DNA of 64,000 nucleotides from Clostridia bacterium (GTDB lineage: Bacteria > Bacillota > Clostridia > Oscillospirales > CAG-272), in contig JAFVRG010000001.1 of NCBI GenBank assembly GCA_017504405.1, forward strand, positions 71,586-135,585. Direction: 5' to 3'. Positions within the stretch are counted from its first letter, which is position 1. Every line of letters starts with the position of its first letter. This document shows positions 44,248 through 52,999 of this stretch, piece by piece. The notes beneath the pieces were generated by a model. The model did not search any database and had not been told where the DNA came from. It saw nothing but the letters and a program-made list of their open reading frames with translations. A program made the position numbers and the translations under genes.

Positions 44248-46683
44248 CTACACTGCGCTTACGCTGTCTTTGATTTCGCTTATATCCCTTGCAGGAAGCA
44301 GAGAGGATATTTTGATAACAGCCACAGTCATATCGTCAGCCTTTTGCGAGTTTTTCTTTGCCTCATTCAGAATATGCGTTGCCATTTCCTTGGGGGAGGT
44401 GTATATATTTGTTTCGGCAATTGCCGATAACAGCCATTTCTCCTCACAGCTCTGGCTGATTCCGTCCGAGAGCATTATAACCGTATCGCCCTCACGGAGA
44501 GAGAGGTCGGTTTTTTCAGCATCTATTGAGCTGAGCAGTCCTATCGGCATCGTCTGCGATTTAATTCTGAATATACCGCTGCCCCTCTTTACAATCGAGG
44601 GGGCTGCTCCGCTCTTGACAAACGATGCCTTGCCTGTCAGGGTGTCGAATTCAAACAAATCCACGGTTGAGGAGCATTCCCCGTCCTTGTACCTTAAAAA
44701 GTTGTTGAGCATTTTTATTGAGGTTGTCTTGCTCATTGTTGCGCCGAGCATTTTTTGCAGGAACATATTTGAAAAATCCGAGGTGAACGCTGCCTCCTCT
44801 CCGCTGCCCATTCCGTCTGATAAAATTGTGTAGGAGAAGCCGTCGGAGTTTTTGAATGAGCATACGCTGTCACCCGAAATTTCTCTGTCGGTTGCCGAGT
44901 CCTTTGCATAGTCAAATTCTACCGAAAACCTCGGGAGCGTTTGCATCGTTACGTGTGTCGGACAGCTCGCATCGGGCAGAGCCAGACGGCCTATCGGCGC
45001 TTCGCACAGCTGAGAAAATCTCTCGCATACAGCGTCCTCACATTCAAACAGGGGTGCACAGCTCGGAAGGTGTATTGAAATCTTTTTGTTTCTCTTTCCG
45101 CATACGTCGAGCTTGTTTACCTTGATATTAAAGTCCTTTTCCAGAACGAGAGAGAGCTCCTGCGACAGCCTCTCGTCCTTTCTTGTGTCCAGCATATCGT
45201 TTTTTGCGCTCTCGCTGAGCAGCTTTGCAATCATTTCATAATCGAATGCAATGAGAGCACTCTTATCCCCCTTGTGCTTTTCACGGGTGAGGGTGGCGCA
45301 GCTCTCTCTTATTTCCTTCACTATCGCATCAATGTTCGGGCATTTTCTTGTCAGCGAGGCAGGAATACAGTCCTTGTCGGTAATCCCCCTCTTATATAGC
45401 CTTTCGGAAATCCCCTGCATAGCACGGTATGCGGATTTATCACCGCTCTCCCAGCATTCGTTCTTTTCTGAGCATTGCTTGCACCACTTGTTGCAAATAG
45501 CGTCGCAGGTGCCGAAGTATTCGGATATTGCAGGGCGGCTGGTCTTGTCCGAGGCGTCGTAAAAGACACGGGAGAGGTCTGAAAAAACCGAGGATAGCCT
45601 AGAAAGTCGCATATACTGCTCCGCCGAGGATTCCGAGGCGGCGTCGGTATCCTCTGCCTCCTCTTTTGTTTTTGCCCCCTCACGCCTTTTGCTGTTGAAA
45701 AGAGGCCATACGAGAAGCGACGGGATAACCGTAGCGGGCATAACGTCGAGAAAGCCTGTGAGAGAATACACGGTGGTTGCATATATCACGGACAGAAAAA
45801 CACCGAAAAGCAGGGAGTATATTTCTCCGAGGTGAGTTGTTATTCCCGCAACCGCCGCCAAAATAACGAATGAGGGGATATAACGCACGTCGCACACGGC
45901 ACCCCCTATGAGTGCAAGCGCAGCTCCGCATACGGGGTTTGCCTTTTTTGAGAAAAGAACCGATAAAAAGGAGATTGCGCACAGTCCGAGATTAAGTCCG
46001 AAAAGACTCTTATCCGAGAGCGCCAGCACAACCGAGGCGCAGAGCCCCGCTATTGACGCCCAGGTGTAGATGCTTTTTGCATGGATTTTTTTAAAGGCAA
46101 GCGGCTTTTGCTCGGATAAAATGAACGGTAGCGAAAGATTTGAGGTATAAACTCCGCAGAACAAAAACGCACCGATAGCGGAAAATAGAACGCTGCCTGT
46201 TGCGAACAAAACGGCGTAGTAGGCGAAATCGCTGATTATCAGCTCGTATATCCCTGCGCCCAGACCCGCAAAGCACGCAACCGAAACCCGCACCTGCGGA
46301 GCCTCCTGAAAAAAGCCGTGTGAGCGTGGCAGAATCACCCTGCCCCGCAGTGGCATGCTGGTAATTATTCTCGCTATAAAGATGAGAGAGTATATGAGAA
46401 GATACCCGTCCCTGCCCGTAGGCAAGGAAAACGCTCCGATAAGGCAACCGATGAATATAGGCAGAGCCCGTCGGTTGGCGGCGCATAAAAGCGAGATGGC
46501 AAGCGAGCATACGCCAAACGCCACGTGTGCCTGCGCCAACAGCAGCGCCGTCCCCAGCATAATGAAGTCGCAGAGAAGCTCGAGCGGCTTGTTCTCTCTT
46601 GCGTCATAGGACGCCTTCACGGTTGCTAGCATTTCCGAGAGGCGTATTTCCTTGTATTTTTCACTGTTCTTTTTGCTATCCAT
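44248..46683 (-). CDS. spoIIE: Stage II sporulation protein E (SpoIIE phosphatase)
   Basis: 811 residues. About ten N-terminal membrane helices (to about 320) precede a central regulatory/FtsZ-interaction region and a C-terminal PP2C phosphatase (about 590-790). The phosphatase motifs include YTILSDGMGSGEEAA and DTVIMLSDGISQSC. It dephosphorylates SpoIIAA at the asymmetric septum to release sigma-F. Its presence supports true endospore formation. It is a single gene with its own promoter. Confidence 0.96.
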   Translation of the reverse strand: MDSKKNSEKYKEIRLSEMLATVKASYDARENKPLELLCDFIMLGTALLLAQAHVAFGVCSLAISLLCAANRRALPIFIGCLIGAFSLPTGRDGYLLIYSLIFIARIITSMPLRGRVILPRSHGFFQEAPQVRVSVACFAGLGAGIYELIISDFAYYAVLFATGSVLFSAIGAFLFCGVYTSNLSLPFILSEQKPLAFKKIHAKSIYTWASIAGLCASVVLALSDKSLFGLNLGLCAISFLSVLFSKKANPVCGAALALIGGAVCDVRYIPSFVILAAVAGITTHLGEIYSLLFGVFLSVIYATTVYSLTGFLDVMPATVIPSLLVWPLFNSKRREGAKTKEEAEDTDAASESSAEQYMRLSRLSSVFSDLSRVFYDASDKTSRPAISEYFGTCDAICNKWCKQCSEKNECWESGDKSAYRAMQGISERLYKRGITDKDCIPASLTRKCPNIDAIVKEIRESCATLTREKHKGDKSALIAFDYEMIAKLLSESAKNDMLDTRKDERLSQELSLVLEKDFNIKVNKLDVCGKRNKKISIHLPSCAPLFECEDAVCERFSQLCEAPIGRLALPDASCPTHVTMQTLPRFSVEFDYAKDSATDREISGDSVCSFKNSDGFSYTILSDGMGSGEEAAFTSDFSNMFLQKMLGATMSKTTSIKMLNNFLRYKDGECSSTVDLFEFDTLTGKASFVKSGAAPSIVKRGSGIFRIKSQTMPIGLLSSIDAEKTDLSLREGDTVIMLSDGISQSCEEKWLLSAIAETNIYTSPKEMATHILNEAKKNSQKADDMTVAVIKISSLLPARDISEIKDSVSAV

Positions 46684-46708
46684 AACTTTTTCCTTCCTTT
46701 TTTGGGAT

Positions 46709-46740
46709 ATTATAGCAAAAAGATTGTGCGATATTTGTCA
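46709..46740 (-). promoter_or_regulatory. Candidate spoIIE promoter with Spo0A-box-like element
   Basis: On the minus strand, TATAAT (46709-46714) is preceded, in the -35 position, by TGACAAA (46734-46740), which matches TGTCGAA at 5 of 7 positions. No good -35 hexamer is seen, as expected for a Spo0A-activated promoter. Confidence 0.4.
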
Positions 46741-46762
46741 CATCCTGCGTTTTTCTAATATA

Positions 46763-46791
46763 TTGCAAAATATAAATATATATGGTATAAT
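46763..46791 (+). promoter_or_regulatory. Promoter of the lipoprotein-alr unit
   Basis: TTGCAA (46763-46768), a 17 bp spacer and TATAAT (46786-46791) with TATGG just before the -10. The leader of about 115 nt precedes the ATG at 46915. Confidence 0.7.
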
Positions 46792-46914
46792 GTCTATGAA
46801 TACAGAATTGCCTTCACAAAACATATACGATGCTTTTCTGATGACGGAAAATCATCTCAAATTTCGGTAATGAGAACATGCCGTGGGCGCATATAGTTGT
46901 GCCGAGGTGATTTT

Positions 46915-47406
46915 ATGAGAAGGCTTTTATCTTTAATTCTTATTCTGCTTGGTGTCTTTCTTATGTCCTGCTCGTCCGACGGCGTATACTCGGTGGATAT
47001 GCAGTACGGGGAGTTTGATTTTTACGGTGAGTGCGAGGTTGACGGCTGCGTTTACACAGGGCACTTCTATATCTCCGAGGGCAAGCTACTGTCGGAGAGA
47101 GAAAAATACATAATCCTTTCTTCCCCCGAGGCCCTTTCGGATATGCGTATAGACGTATCCGAGGGTTCTGCCCAACTCAATTGCGACGGCATTTCTCTCG
47201 ACGTGAAGGAGGCGGGTATCGGCAGGGTGTTCGAGCTTTTCGATATACCAAGCTCCGCTGTATTTCGCCGTGACGGCGATACCCTTATCGCACTTTATGA
47301 GAAAAAAACCTACAAGATTGTGTATGAAGGCGGAGGGGTAAGGAGCATTTCCTGCACAAACGGCACGGATATCATGTCTGTAAGGATTATAGAACGATAT
47401 GAATGA
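46915..47406 (+). CDS. Predicted lipoprotein
   Basis: 163 residues from ATG 46915, which GAGGTGA precedes; an upstream in-frame start at 46897 is less well supported. The signal peptide MRRLLSLILILLGVFLMSC ends in a lipobox cysteine. The mature part is beta-rich with a pattern like outer-surface calycin domains (EFDFYGECEVDGCVYTGHFY), but the family is not recognised. Its end overlaps alr by 8 bp. Confidence 0.85.
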   Translation: MRRLLSLILILLGVFLMSCSSDGVYSVDMQYGEFDFYGECEVDGCVYTGHFYISEGKLLSEREKYIILSSPEALSDMRIDVSEGSAQLNCDGISLDVKEAGIGRVFELFDIPSSAVFRRDGDTLIALYEKKTYKIVYEGGGVRSISCTNGTDIMSVRIIERYE

Positions 47407-48460
47407 AAGAGCCGTTGCGTATATAGATTTATCCCGATTGGTAAGCAACTACCAAAGGGTGCGCTCGCTCACCAGAGCGAGAGTTATTTGTACGGTTAAG
47501 GCGGATGCCTACGGACACGGAGCTGTCAGGTGTGTGCGTGCGCTCGAGGCTGCGGGCGCAGACTTCTTCTGCGTTGCGACGGCAAAGGAGGCGTTGGAGA
47601 TACGGAGAGTGAGCTCTGCGGATATTCTTCTGCTCGGCTATGCTCCACCCGATTATATAAGACCCCTTGCGGAAAACGGCGTAATTTTGTCGCTCTTTTC
47701 CCCTCAGTATGCACGTCACGTGCATAGGAGTCTATGCGGACTCACCGCACGTGTTCACGTGGCTATAAACAGCGGAATGAACAGGCTCGGGTTTTCGGAA
47801 GAGGACGAGAGGGAGCTTCTGTCGGTTATCAGCTCACCGTCGTTTGACGTTTGCGGCGCTTACTCGCATTTGTGCTGTGCGGATATGCGTGAGGACAGAT
47901 ACAGCCTTGCGCAGATAGCAAAATTTAAGGATTTTCTGCGCTTTTTTGATGAAAAGAAGGTTATGACTCATATATCCAACAGCGCAGGGGTGCAAAGATA
48001 CGGCGCACAGGGCTTTGACGCTGTGAGGGTGGGAATGGCTCTCTACGGTCACGCCTGCGTTCAGTCGGGGTTTCTCCCCGTTATGTCCCTCTATGCGAGA
48101 GTTTTGTGGATAAGGCGGATTTCTGCAGGCGAGCACGTGGGCTACGGCGCAGAATTTGTTGCAGAGCGGGATATGAAGATAGCCACCCTGGCAATTGGCT
48201 ATGCCGACGGGCTACCCCGCTCATATTCGGGCGGCTCAGTCCTCTTTGACGGCTGTCGGGGAAGGCTTGTGGGCAAAATATGTATGGACACCTGCTCGGT
48301 GGCTCTGCCCGCCGACGCACCCGTTTCGGTTGGAGAATACGGTTGCATATTTGATGAGAGAGGGAAAAATACGGCATCGTTGTCTAAAATATCGGGGTTG
48401 ACTCCCTATGAGCAGCTCACGGCAATTGGCAAAAGGATTTACAGAATATACAAGGAATAG
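47399..48460 (+). CDS. alr: Alanine racemase
   Basis: 353 residues. The PLP-binding lysine is in CTVKADAYGHG near residue 34. A later block GVQRYGAQGFDAVRVGMALYG precedes the second-domain catalytic tyrosine in HVGYGAEF. It makes D-alanine for peptidoglycan. The start lies within the lipoprotein gene, so the two are translationally coupled. Confidence 0.96.
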   Translation: MNERAVAYIDLSRLVSNYQRVRSLTRARVICTVKADAYGHGAVRCVRALEAAGADFFCVATAKEALEIRRVSSADILLLGYAPPDYIRPLAENGVILSLFSPQYARHVHRSLCGLTARVHVAINSGMNRLGFSEEDERELLSVISSPSFDVCGAYSHLCCADMREDRYSLAQIAKFKDFLRFFDEKKVMTHISNSAGVQRYGAQGFDAVRVGMALYGHACVQSGFLPVMSLYARVLWIRRISAGEHVGYGAEFVAERDMKIATLAIGYADGLPRSYSGGSVLFDGCRGRLVGKICMDTCSVALPADAPVSVGEYGCIFDERGKNTASLSKISGLTPYEQLTAIGKRIYRIYKE

Positions 48461-48469
48461 GATAGAGAA

Positions 48470-49366
48470 ATGAAGGACGGGGTAATCGTAATAAACAAGG
48501 GTGAGGGGATAACCTCTCAGGGCGTTGTTACAAGGGTGAAAAGGCTCTTTTCGGTGAAAAAGGCGGGACACACGGGCACGCTCGACCCTATGGCAACAGG
48601 AGTTTTGCCCGTAATGCTCGGCAAGGCATCGAGGGCGAGCGATTTCCTCATGGAATCAAAAAAGCATTATATAGCCACAATGAGGCTGGGAATTGAAACC
48701 GACACCGAGGATATAACGGGCACAGTGCTTTCAGAGTGCGAAAAAATACCCTCTGAGGATGAGGTGCTCCTCGCCGCAGGCAGAATGGTTGGCGAGATAA
48801 TGCAAATACCCCCTATGTATTCCGCAATTAAGGTAGGCGGCAAAAAGCTCATGGACCTTGCCCGTGACGGGAAAACGGTTGAGCGAGAGCCGAGAAAAAT
48901 AACGGTGTATTCTTTGTCGGCGGAGAAAATTTCCGACAGTGAGTATAGGCTGGATATCGAATGCTCAAAGGGCACGTACATACGCACAGTATGTGCGGAT
49001 ATAGGCAGAGCGCTTGGATGTGGCGCTGCTATGAGCTCGCTTATGAGAGCTGAGAGTGCTGGCTTTTGCATTGAGAATGCTTACACCTTGGATGAGCTTG
49101 AAAAAATGAGCGAGAGCGACAGATGGTCGCTCGTTATCCCTACGGACAGGCTGTTTGATAAGTACGAAGAGCTCACGCTCGATGCTTTCTTCGCCCGTCT
49201 TGCACGGCACGGTCTGGAGATTTATTTAAAAAAGATAAAAAAGAGTTATCCTGTTGGTACTATACTCAGAATGTGTGACTCCGACGGCTTTTTTGCTCTC
49301 GGAGAGGTGAGAGAATATGCGGACGGATTGGCTGTAAAGCCTATCCGCTGGTTCGGCGAGGTGTGA
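48470..49366 (+). CDS. truB: tRNA pseudouridine synthase B
   Basis: 298 residues. The catalytic aspartate is in GHTGTLDPMATGVLPV near residue 43, with the KHYIATMRLGIETDTEDITG block following. It makes pseudouridine 55 in the T loop of tRNA. A C-terminal PUA-like part is present. It sits 9 bp after alr and 1 bp before addA, so all are probably one operon. Confidence 0.96.
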   Translation: MKDGVIVINKGEGITSQGVVTRVKRLFSVKKAGHTGTLDPMATGVLPVMLGKASRASDFLMESKKHYIATMRLGIETDTEDITGTVLSECEKIPSEDEVLLAAGRMVGEIMQIPPMYSAIKVGGKKLMDLARDGKTVEREPRKITVYSLSAEKISDSEYRLDIECSKGTYIRTVCADIGRALGCGAAMSSLMRAESAGFCIENAYTLDELEKMSESDRWSLVIPTDRLFDKYEELTLDAFFARLARHGLEIYLKKIKKSYPVGTILRMCDSDGFFALGEVREYADGLAVKPIRWFGEV

Positions 49367-49367
49367 T

Positions 49368-52300
49368 ATGGCTGTAAAATGGACGAAAAAACAGCGTGAT
49401 GCGATTGACACAAGGGATAAGACCCTCTTGGTTTCAGCCGCAGCAGGCTCGGGAAAAACCGCAACGCTGACGAGAAGGATAATTGAATCCATACTCGACA
49501 AGGACAACCCCGCTGATATATCGAAAATGCTGATAGTTACCTTCACCCGTGCGGCGGCAGCAGAGCTTCGGGAGAGGGTATCCAGGGCAATCACAGAGGC
49601 TTTACAGGACGACCCTGATAACAGGCACCTTTCACGGCAGGCTCTTCTGATGCCAACGGCGCAGATATGCACGATTGACAGCTTTTGCAACGATGTTTTA
49701 TCCACCCATGCGGCGGAGCTCGGACTGTCCTCGTCGTACAGGATTTGCGATGAGGCGGAGGGAAGGCTCCTTGAGCGCTCGGTAATGGAGGAAATAGTAG
49801 AGCTTGCATACGAGGGTGGATATGAGGAAATTGACGGCAGAGATTTTGCGCTGTTTGCGGAAAATATAGCCGCCGCCAGAGACGAGGGCTCGCTCTCGGA
49901 CAAGCTGATATACCTATACGGAAAAACGGCTCAGCTCCCCGACAGAATGTCGGTTTATCACAAAATTTTTTCAGCTCTCGACTGCGGCGGTGACGTGCTT
50001 GACACCCCTTGGGGCGAATGCTTAAAGCAACAGCTGACCGATTTTTGCACTCATTACGGGGGGCTGTGCGCAGAGCTTCTTTCAAAAATGAAAGAGGCCG
50101 ACAGCGATGCGGAGAAAAAGTACACAAAGTGCTTTTCGCACGTTATCGAGCACACAAAGCTTACTCTTCTCGCAATTGACGGAGGATATGAGAAAACGAG
50201 AGAGGCTGTAGCCGCACTCTCTGCACTGCCGAGCAGGGGAAGCAACAAGGAGCCTGAGCGCTCGGAATATTCCTATTCCGCAGAGCAGCTGCACAAATTG
50301 CTGGCAAGCGAAATAAAAAAGCTTGCGGGTAGATTTTCCTATTCATCAGCAGACTACGGTTTGCTTTTCTCGCAGATGCGTGATTTCTACAAAATGCTCA
50401 TTTTCATATTCGAAAAATATGAGCAAAGGCTCAGATATGAAAAAAGGCAGAGGGGGATATTGAATTTTGACGATATTTCCCGATATACCTACACGCTTTT
50501 GTGCGGTGAGGACGGCGAGCCTACCGATATAGCAAAGCGGCTGTCCGAGAGCTACGAGTACGTTTACATAGACGAATATCAGGACGTAAACTACATACAG
50601 CACAAAATATTTGAGAGCATATCACGCAAAAACAACAGGTTTGTGGTTGGCGATATAAAGCAAAGCATATACGGCTTCCGTGGGGGAGAGCCCGATATTT
50701 TTGCATCGCTCAGGCGTCAGTATCCGAAGCTCGGTGACAGCAAAGGCGATAATGCCACAATCTTTATGTCGGAGAATTTCAGGTGCGACGAGTCCGTTGT
50801 TGATTTCGTCAACGCCGTGTTTGACACAGTTTTCGGGTTGGCAGGGGACAGTATAGGCTATGAGGCTGAGGATGCGCTCCTCTTTTCAAAGGTATCGGAC
50901 CCGCCCTCGCACGGAAAGGCGGAGGTGTATGTCTTCGACAAGGCACCCCACGACAACGGAGACGGTGAGGACGGTGACGACGGCTCGGCTGATGAGCTGA
51001 CCTTTGTCGCCGACGAAATAGTAAGGCTCATTTCCGAGGGGATAAAAAATGACGGAACTCCCATAACCCCCAAGGATATAGCGGTTATGTTCCGCTCGGG
51101 ACGAAATAAAATAGATAGGCTCCGCATCCTTTTGGAGGAGAGGGGGGTAACGGCTCACGCCGCAAATAAGGAAAATTTCTTTTTGAACCCCGACGTCCTT
51201 CTGATGCTCGCCATCCTCAACGCCATAGATAACCCCTTGCGTGACGTTTATCTTGCAGGGGCTATGCGCTCACCTGTCTTTGAATTTACAATGGACGAGC
51301 TCATAAGAATCCGTACTGAAAACAACGACGCACAGTCGCTTTACGATGCTCTGACTGCCTACTGCAAAGCGCACCCCGAATACGAAAAGGGCTCTCGTTT
51401 TTTGGATACGCTGGCGTCATTTAGGGAATTTTCGAGGGCGACGTCCGTTGATAAGCTGATATCGCTCATTTACTCGGCGACCAATATTCTCTCGGTTGTC
51501 GAAAACAGTGACCGCCTTATGCTCCTTTACAACTATGCCGTAAAATTCGAGGCATCATCCTTCAAGGGCCTTTACAACTTCATAAGCTTTGTCAACGAAA
51601 TAATTGCAGAGAAAAAACAGCTGTCGCTTGGCGAGATGAGCGAGGAGGACGAGGGCGTTACCGTAATGACCGCCCACCATTCCAAGGGCCTTGAATATCC
51701 CGTCTGCTTTTTGTGCGGTGCTGGCAGCAATTATAATGATATGGATACGAAAAGCGAGCTTTTGTTTGACCCCGAGCTTGGCGTGGCAACGAGGTTTGTC
51801 GACAGCTCAGGAATGCTGCTCGTGGGTAACCCTGTGTTTGACATATTGGCGTCCAATATCAAAAAACGGCAGGCGGAGGAGGAAATGCGCATTTTATACG
51901 TTGCGCTCACCCGTGCACGTGAGAGGCTTTACGTGACGGCAGCTCCAATGGCAAGGGTTGATAACCTGCTCAAAAGAGCGGAAGGGCTTGCCAGGTACGC
52001 CGATAAATATTACGTTCTGAGTCAGAAAAATTACATATCGCTCATTCTGCTTGCTTTACAGCTGCACCCCGACTGCGCTACCCTGCACAGAGGCGTATGC
52101 TCCGACACGGCAGAAGCGTTTCTGTCCGAAAAAGTCGCAAGCGATAGCAAAGACGGCGGTGGATTATCTGTTGATGAGGTTAAAGAGCGCCTCATTAAAA
52201 ATCTCTCGTTTGAGTACCCGCACTCCCACCTTAACCGTCTGCCGGGAAAGCTCTCTGTTTCCCGACTGTACCCCGAGGTTCTTGACGAGAGCGAGGAGAG

Positions 52301-52910
52301 GGAGATAACGCCTGTTATAAATGCAGAGGTCAGCGGCAGATTACCGCAGTTTATGTCGCCCTCATCCGATGAGGCGGACGGAGCCGCAAGGGGCAGCGCA
52401 ACTCACCTGTTTCTTCAATTCTGCGATTTTGAAAGCGTGTGTAAAAACGGAGTTGACGCCGAGCTTGCTCGGTTGGTGGAAAAACGCTTTATAACCGAGA
52501 GGGATGCCGGGCTTGTCAGAGCTTACGAGCTCTCACGCTTCTTCGAGAGCGAGCTGTTTTCTGCTATGAGAGGGGCAAGGCGGATATGGCGTGAGCTTCG
52601 CTTCAATATGAAGCTCCCTGCGAGGGAATTTACAGGCGACACCGAGCTTTCCGAAAAGCTCTCGGACGAGGAATTGCTCATACAGGGTGTCATAGACTGT
52701 GTTTTCGAGGCGGAAAACGGGGATATAGTTCTCTGCGACTATAAAACCGACAGAGTGCCGAAGGATAGGGGCGAGGCAAGGGCTATGCTTACCGAGCGCC
52801 ACAAAAACCAGCTCGGCTATTATAAACAGGTGTGCGCAAAAATGTTCGGCAAGCCCCCCGCAAGAGTGTGCATCTACTCACTTGCCCTTGGCGAGAGCAT
52901 AGAAATTTAA
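49368..52910 (+). CDS. addA: ATP-dependent helicase/nuclease subunit A (AddA/RexA)
   Basis: 1180 residues. UvrD-type helicase: motif I SAAAGSGKTATL (about 22-33), motif II VYIDEYQDVNYIQ, motif III GDIKQSIYGFRGGEPDIF, and motif V-VI TAHHSKGLEYPV with LYVALTRARERLYV. The C-terminal RecB-like nuclease has QGVIDCVFE and DYKTDR. AddAB processes double-strand ends for RecA. The partner addB, usually immediately upstream in Bacillota, is not in this window. Confidence 0.95.
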   Translation: MAVKWTKKQRDAIDTRDKTLLVSAAAGSGKTATLTRRIIESILDKDNPADISKMLIVTFTRAAAAELRERVSRAITEALQDDPDNRHLSRQALLMPTAQICTIDSFCNDVLSTHAAELGLSSSYRICDEAEGRLLERSVMEEIVELAYEGGYEEIDGRDFALFAENIAAARDEGSLSDKLIYLYGKTAQLPDRMSVYHKIFSALDCGGDVLDTPWGECLKQQLTDFCTHYGGLCAELLSKMKEADSDAEKKYTKCFSHVIEHTKLTLLAIDGGYEKTREAVAALSALPSRGSNKEPERSEYSYSAEQLHKLLASEIKKLAGRFSYSSADYGLLFSQMRDFYKMLIFIFEKYEQRLRYEKRQRGILNFDDISRYTYTLLCGEDGEPTDIAKRLSESYEYVYIDEYQDVNYIQHKIFESISRKNNRFVVGDIKQSIYGFRGGEPDIFASLRRQYPKLGDSKGDNATIFMSENFRCDESVVDFVNAVFDTVFGLAGDSIGYEAEDALLFSKVSDPPSHGKAEVYVFDKAPHDNGDGEDGDDGSADELTFVADEIVRLISEGIKNDGTPITPKDIAVMFRSGRNKIDRLRILLEERGVTAHAANKENFFLNPDVLLMLAILNAIDNPLRDVYLAGAMRSPVFEFTMDELIRIRTENNDAQSLYDALTAYCKAHPEYEKGSRFLDTLASFREFSRATSVDKLISLIYSATNILSVVENSDRLMLLYNYAVKFEASSFKGLYNFISFVNEIIAEKKQLSLGEMSEEDEGVTVMTAHHSKGLEYPVCFLCGAGSNYNDMDTKSELLFDPELGVATRFVDSSGMLLVGNPVFDILASNIKKRQAEEEMRILYVALTRARERLYVTAAPMARVDNLLKRAEGLARYADKYYVLSQKNYISLILLALQLHPDCATLHRGVCSDTAEAFLSEKVASDSKDGGGLSVDEVKERLIKNLSFEYPHSHLNRLPGKLSVSRLYPEVLDESEEREITPVINAEVSGRLPQFMSPSSDEADGAARGSATHLFLQFCDFESVCKNGVDAELARLVEKRFITERDAGLVRAYELSRFFESELFSAMRGARRIWRELRFNMKLPAREFTGDTELSEKLSDEELLIQGVIDCVFEAENGDIVLCDYKTDRVPKDRGEARAMLTERHKNQLGYYKQVCAKMFGKPPARVCIYSLALGESIEI

Positions 52911-52919
52911 TTCTCCCCC

Positions 52920-52949
52920 TTGACACAGCGCAAACGCAAGTGGTATAAT
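52920..52949 (+). promoter_or_regulatory. alaS promoter
   Basis: TTGACA (52920-52925), an 18 bp spacer and TATAAT (52944-52949). The start near 52956 leaves a short leader of about 45 nt, so no T-box is present. Confidence 0.8.
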
Positions 52950-52971
52950 TTAAAAGATTTAATAATAAAAT

Positions 52972-52987
52972 CCTCGCACGTGCGAGG
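52972..52987. promoter_or_regulatory. Perfect palindrome adjoining the alaS ribosome site
   Basis: CCTCGCACGTGCGAGG, a 16 bp perfect palindrome whose 3' end runs into the GGAGGAGG ribosome site. In the mRNA it can fold next to or over that site; in DNA it could bind a dimeric regulator. Confidence 0.55.
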
Positions 52988-52999
52988 AGGAGGCATAAA

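Noticed and set aside
46797..46871. 24-codon frame in the alr-unit leader
   Set aside because: Its ATG lies at the predicted transcription start with no ribosome site and no recognisable peptide.
47830..48570. Minus-strand frames opposite alr
   Set aside because: They conflict with well-supported alr and truB and have no ribosome sites.
52950..52999. T-box riboswitch before alaS
   Set aside because: The leader is only about 45 nt and lacks the T-box sequence.
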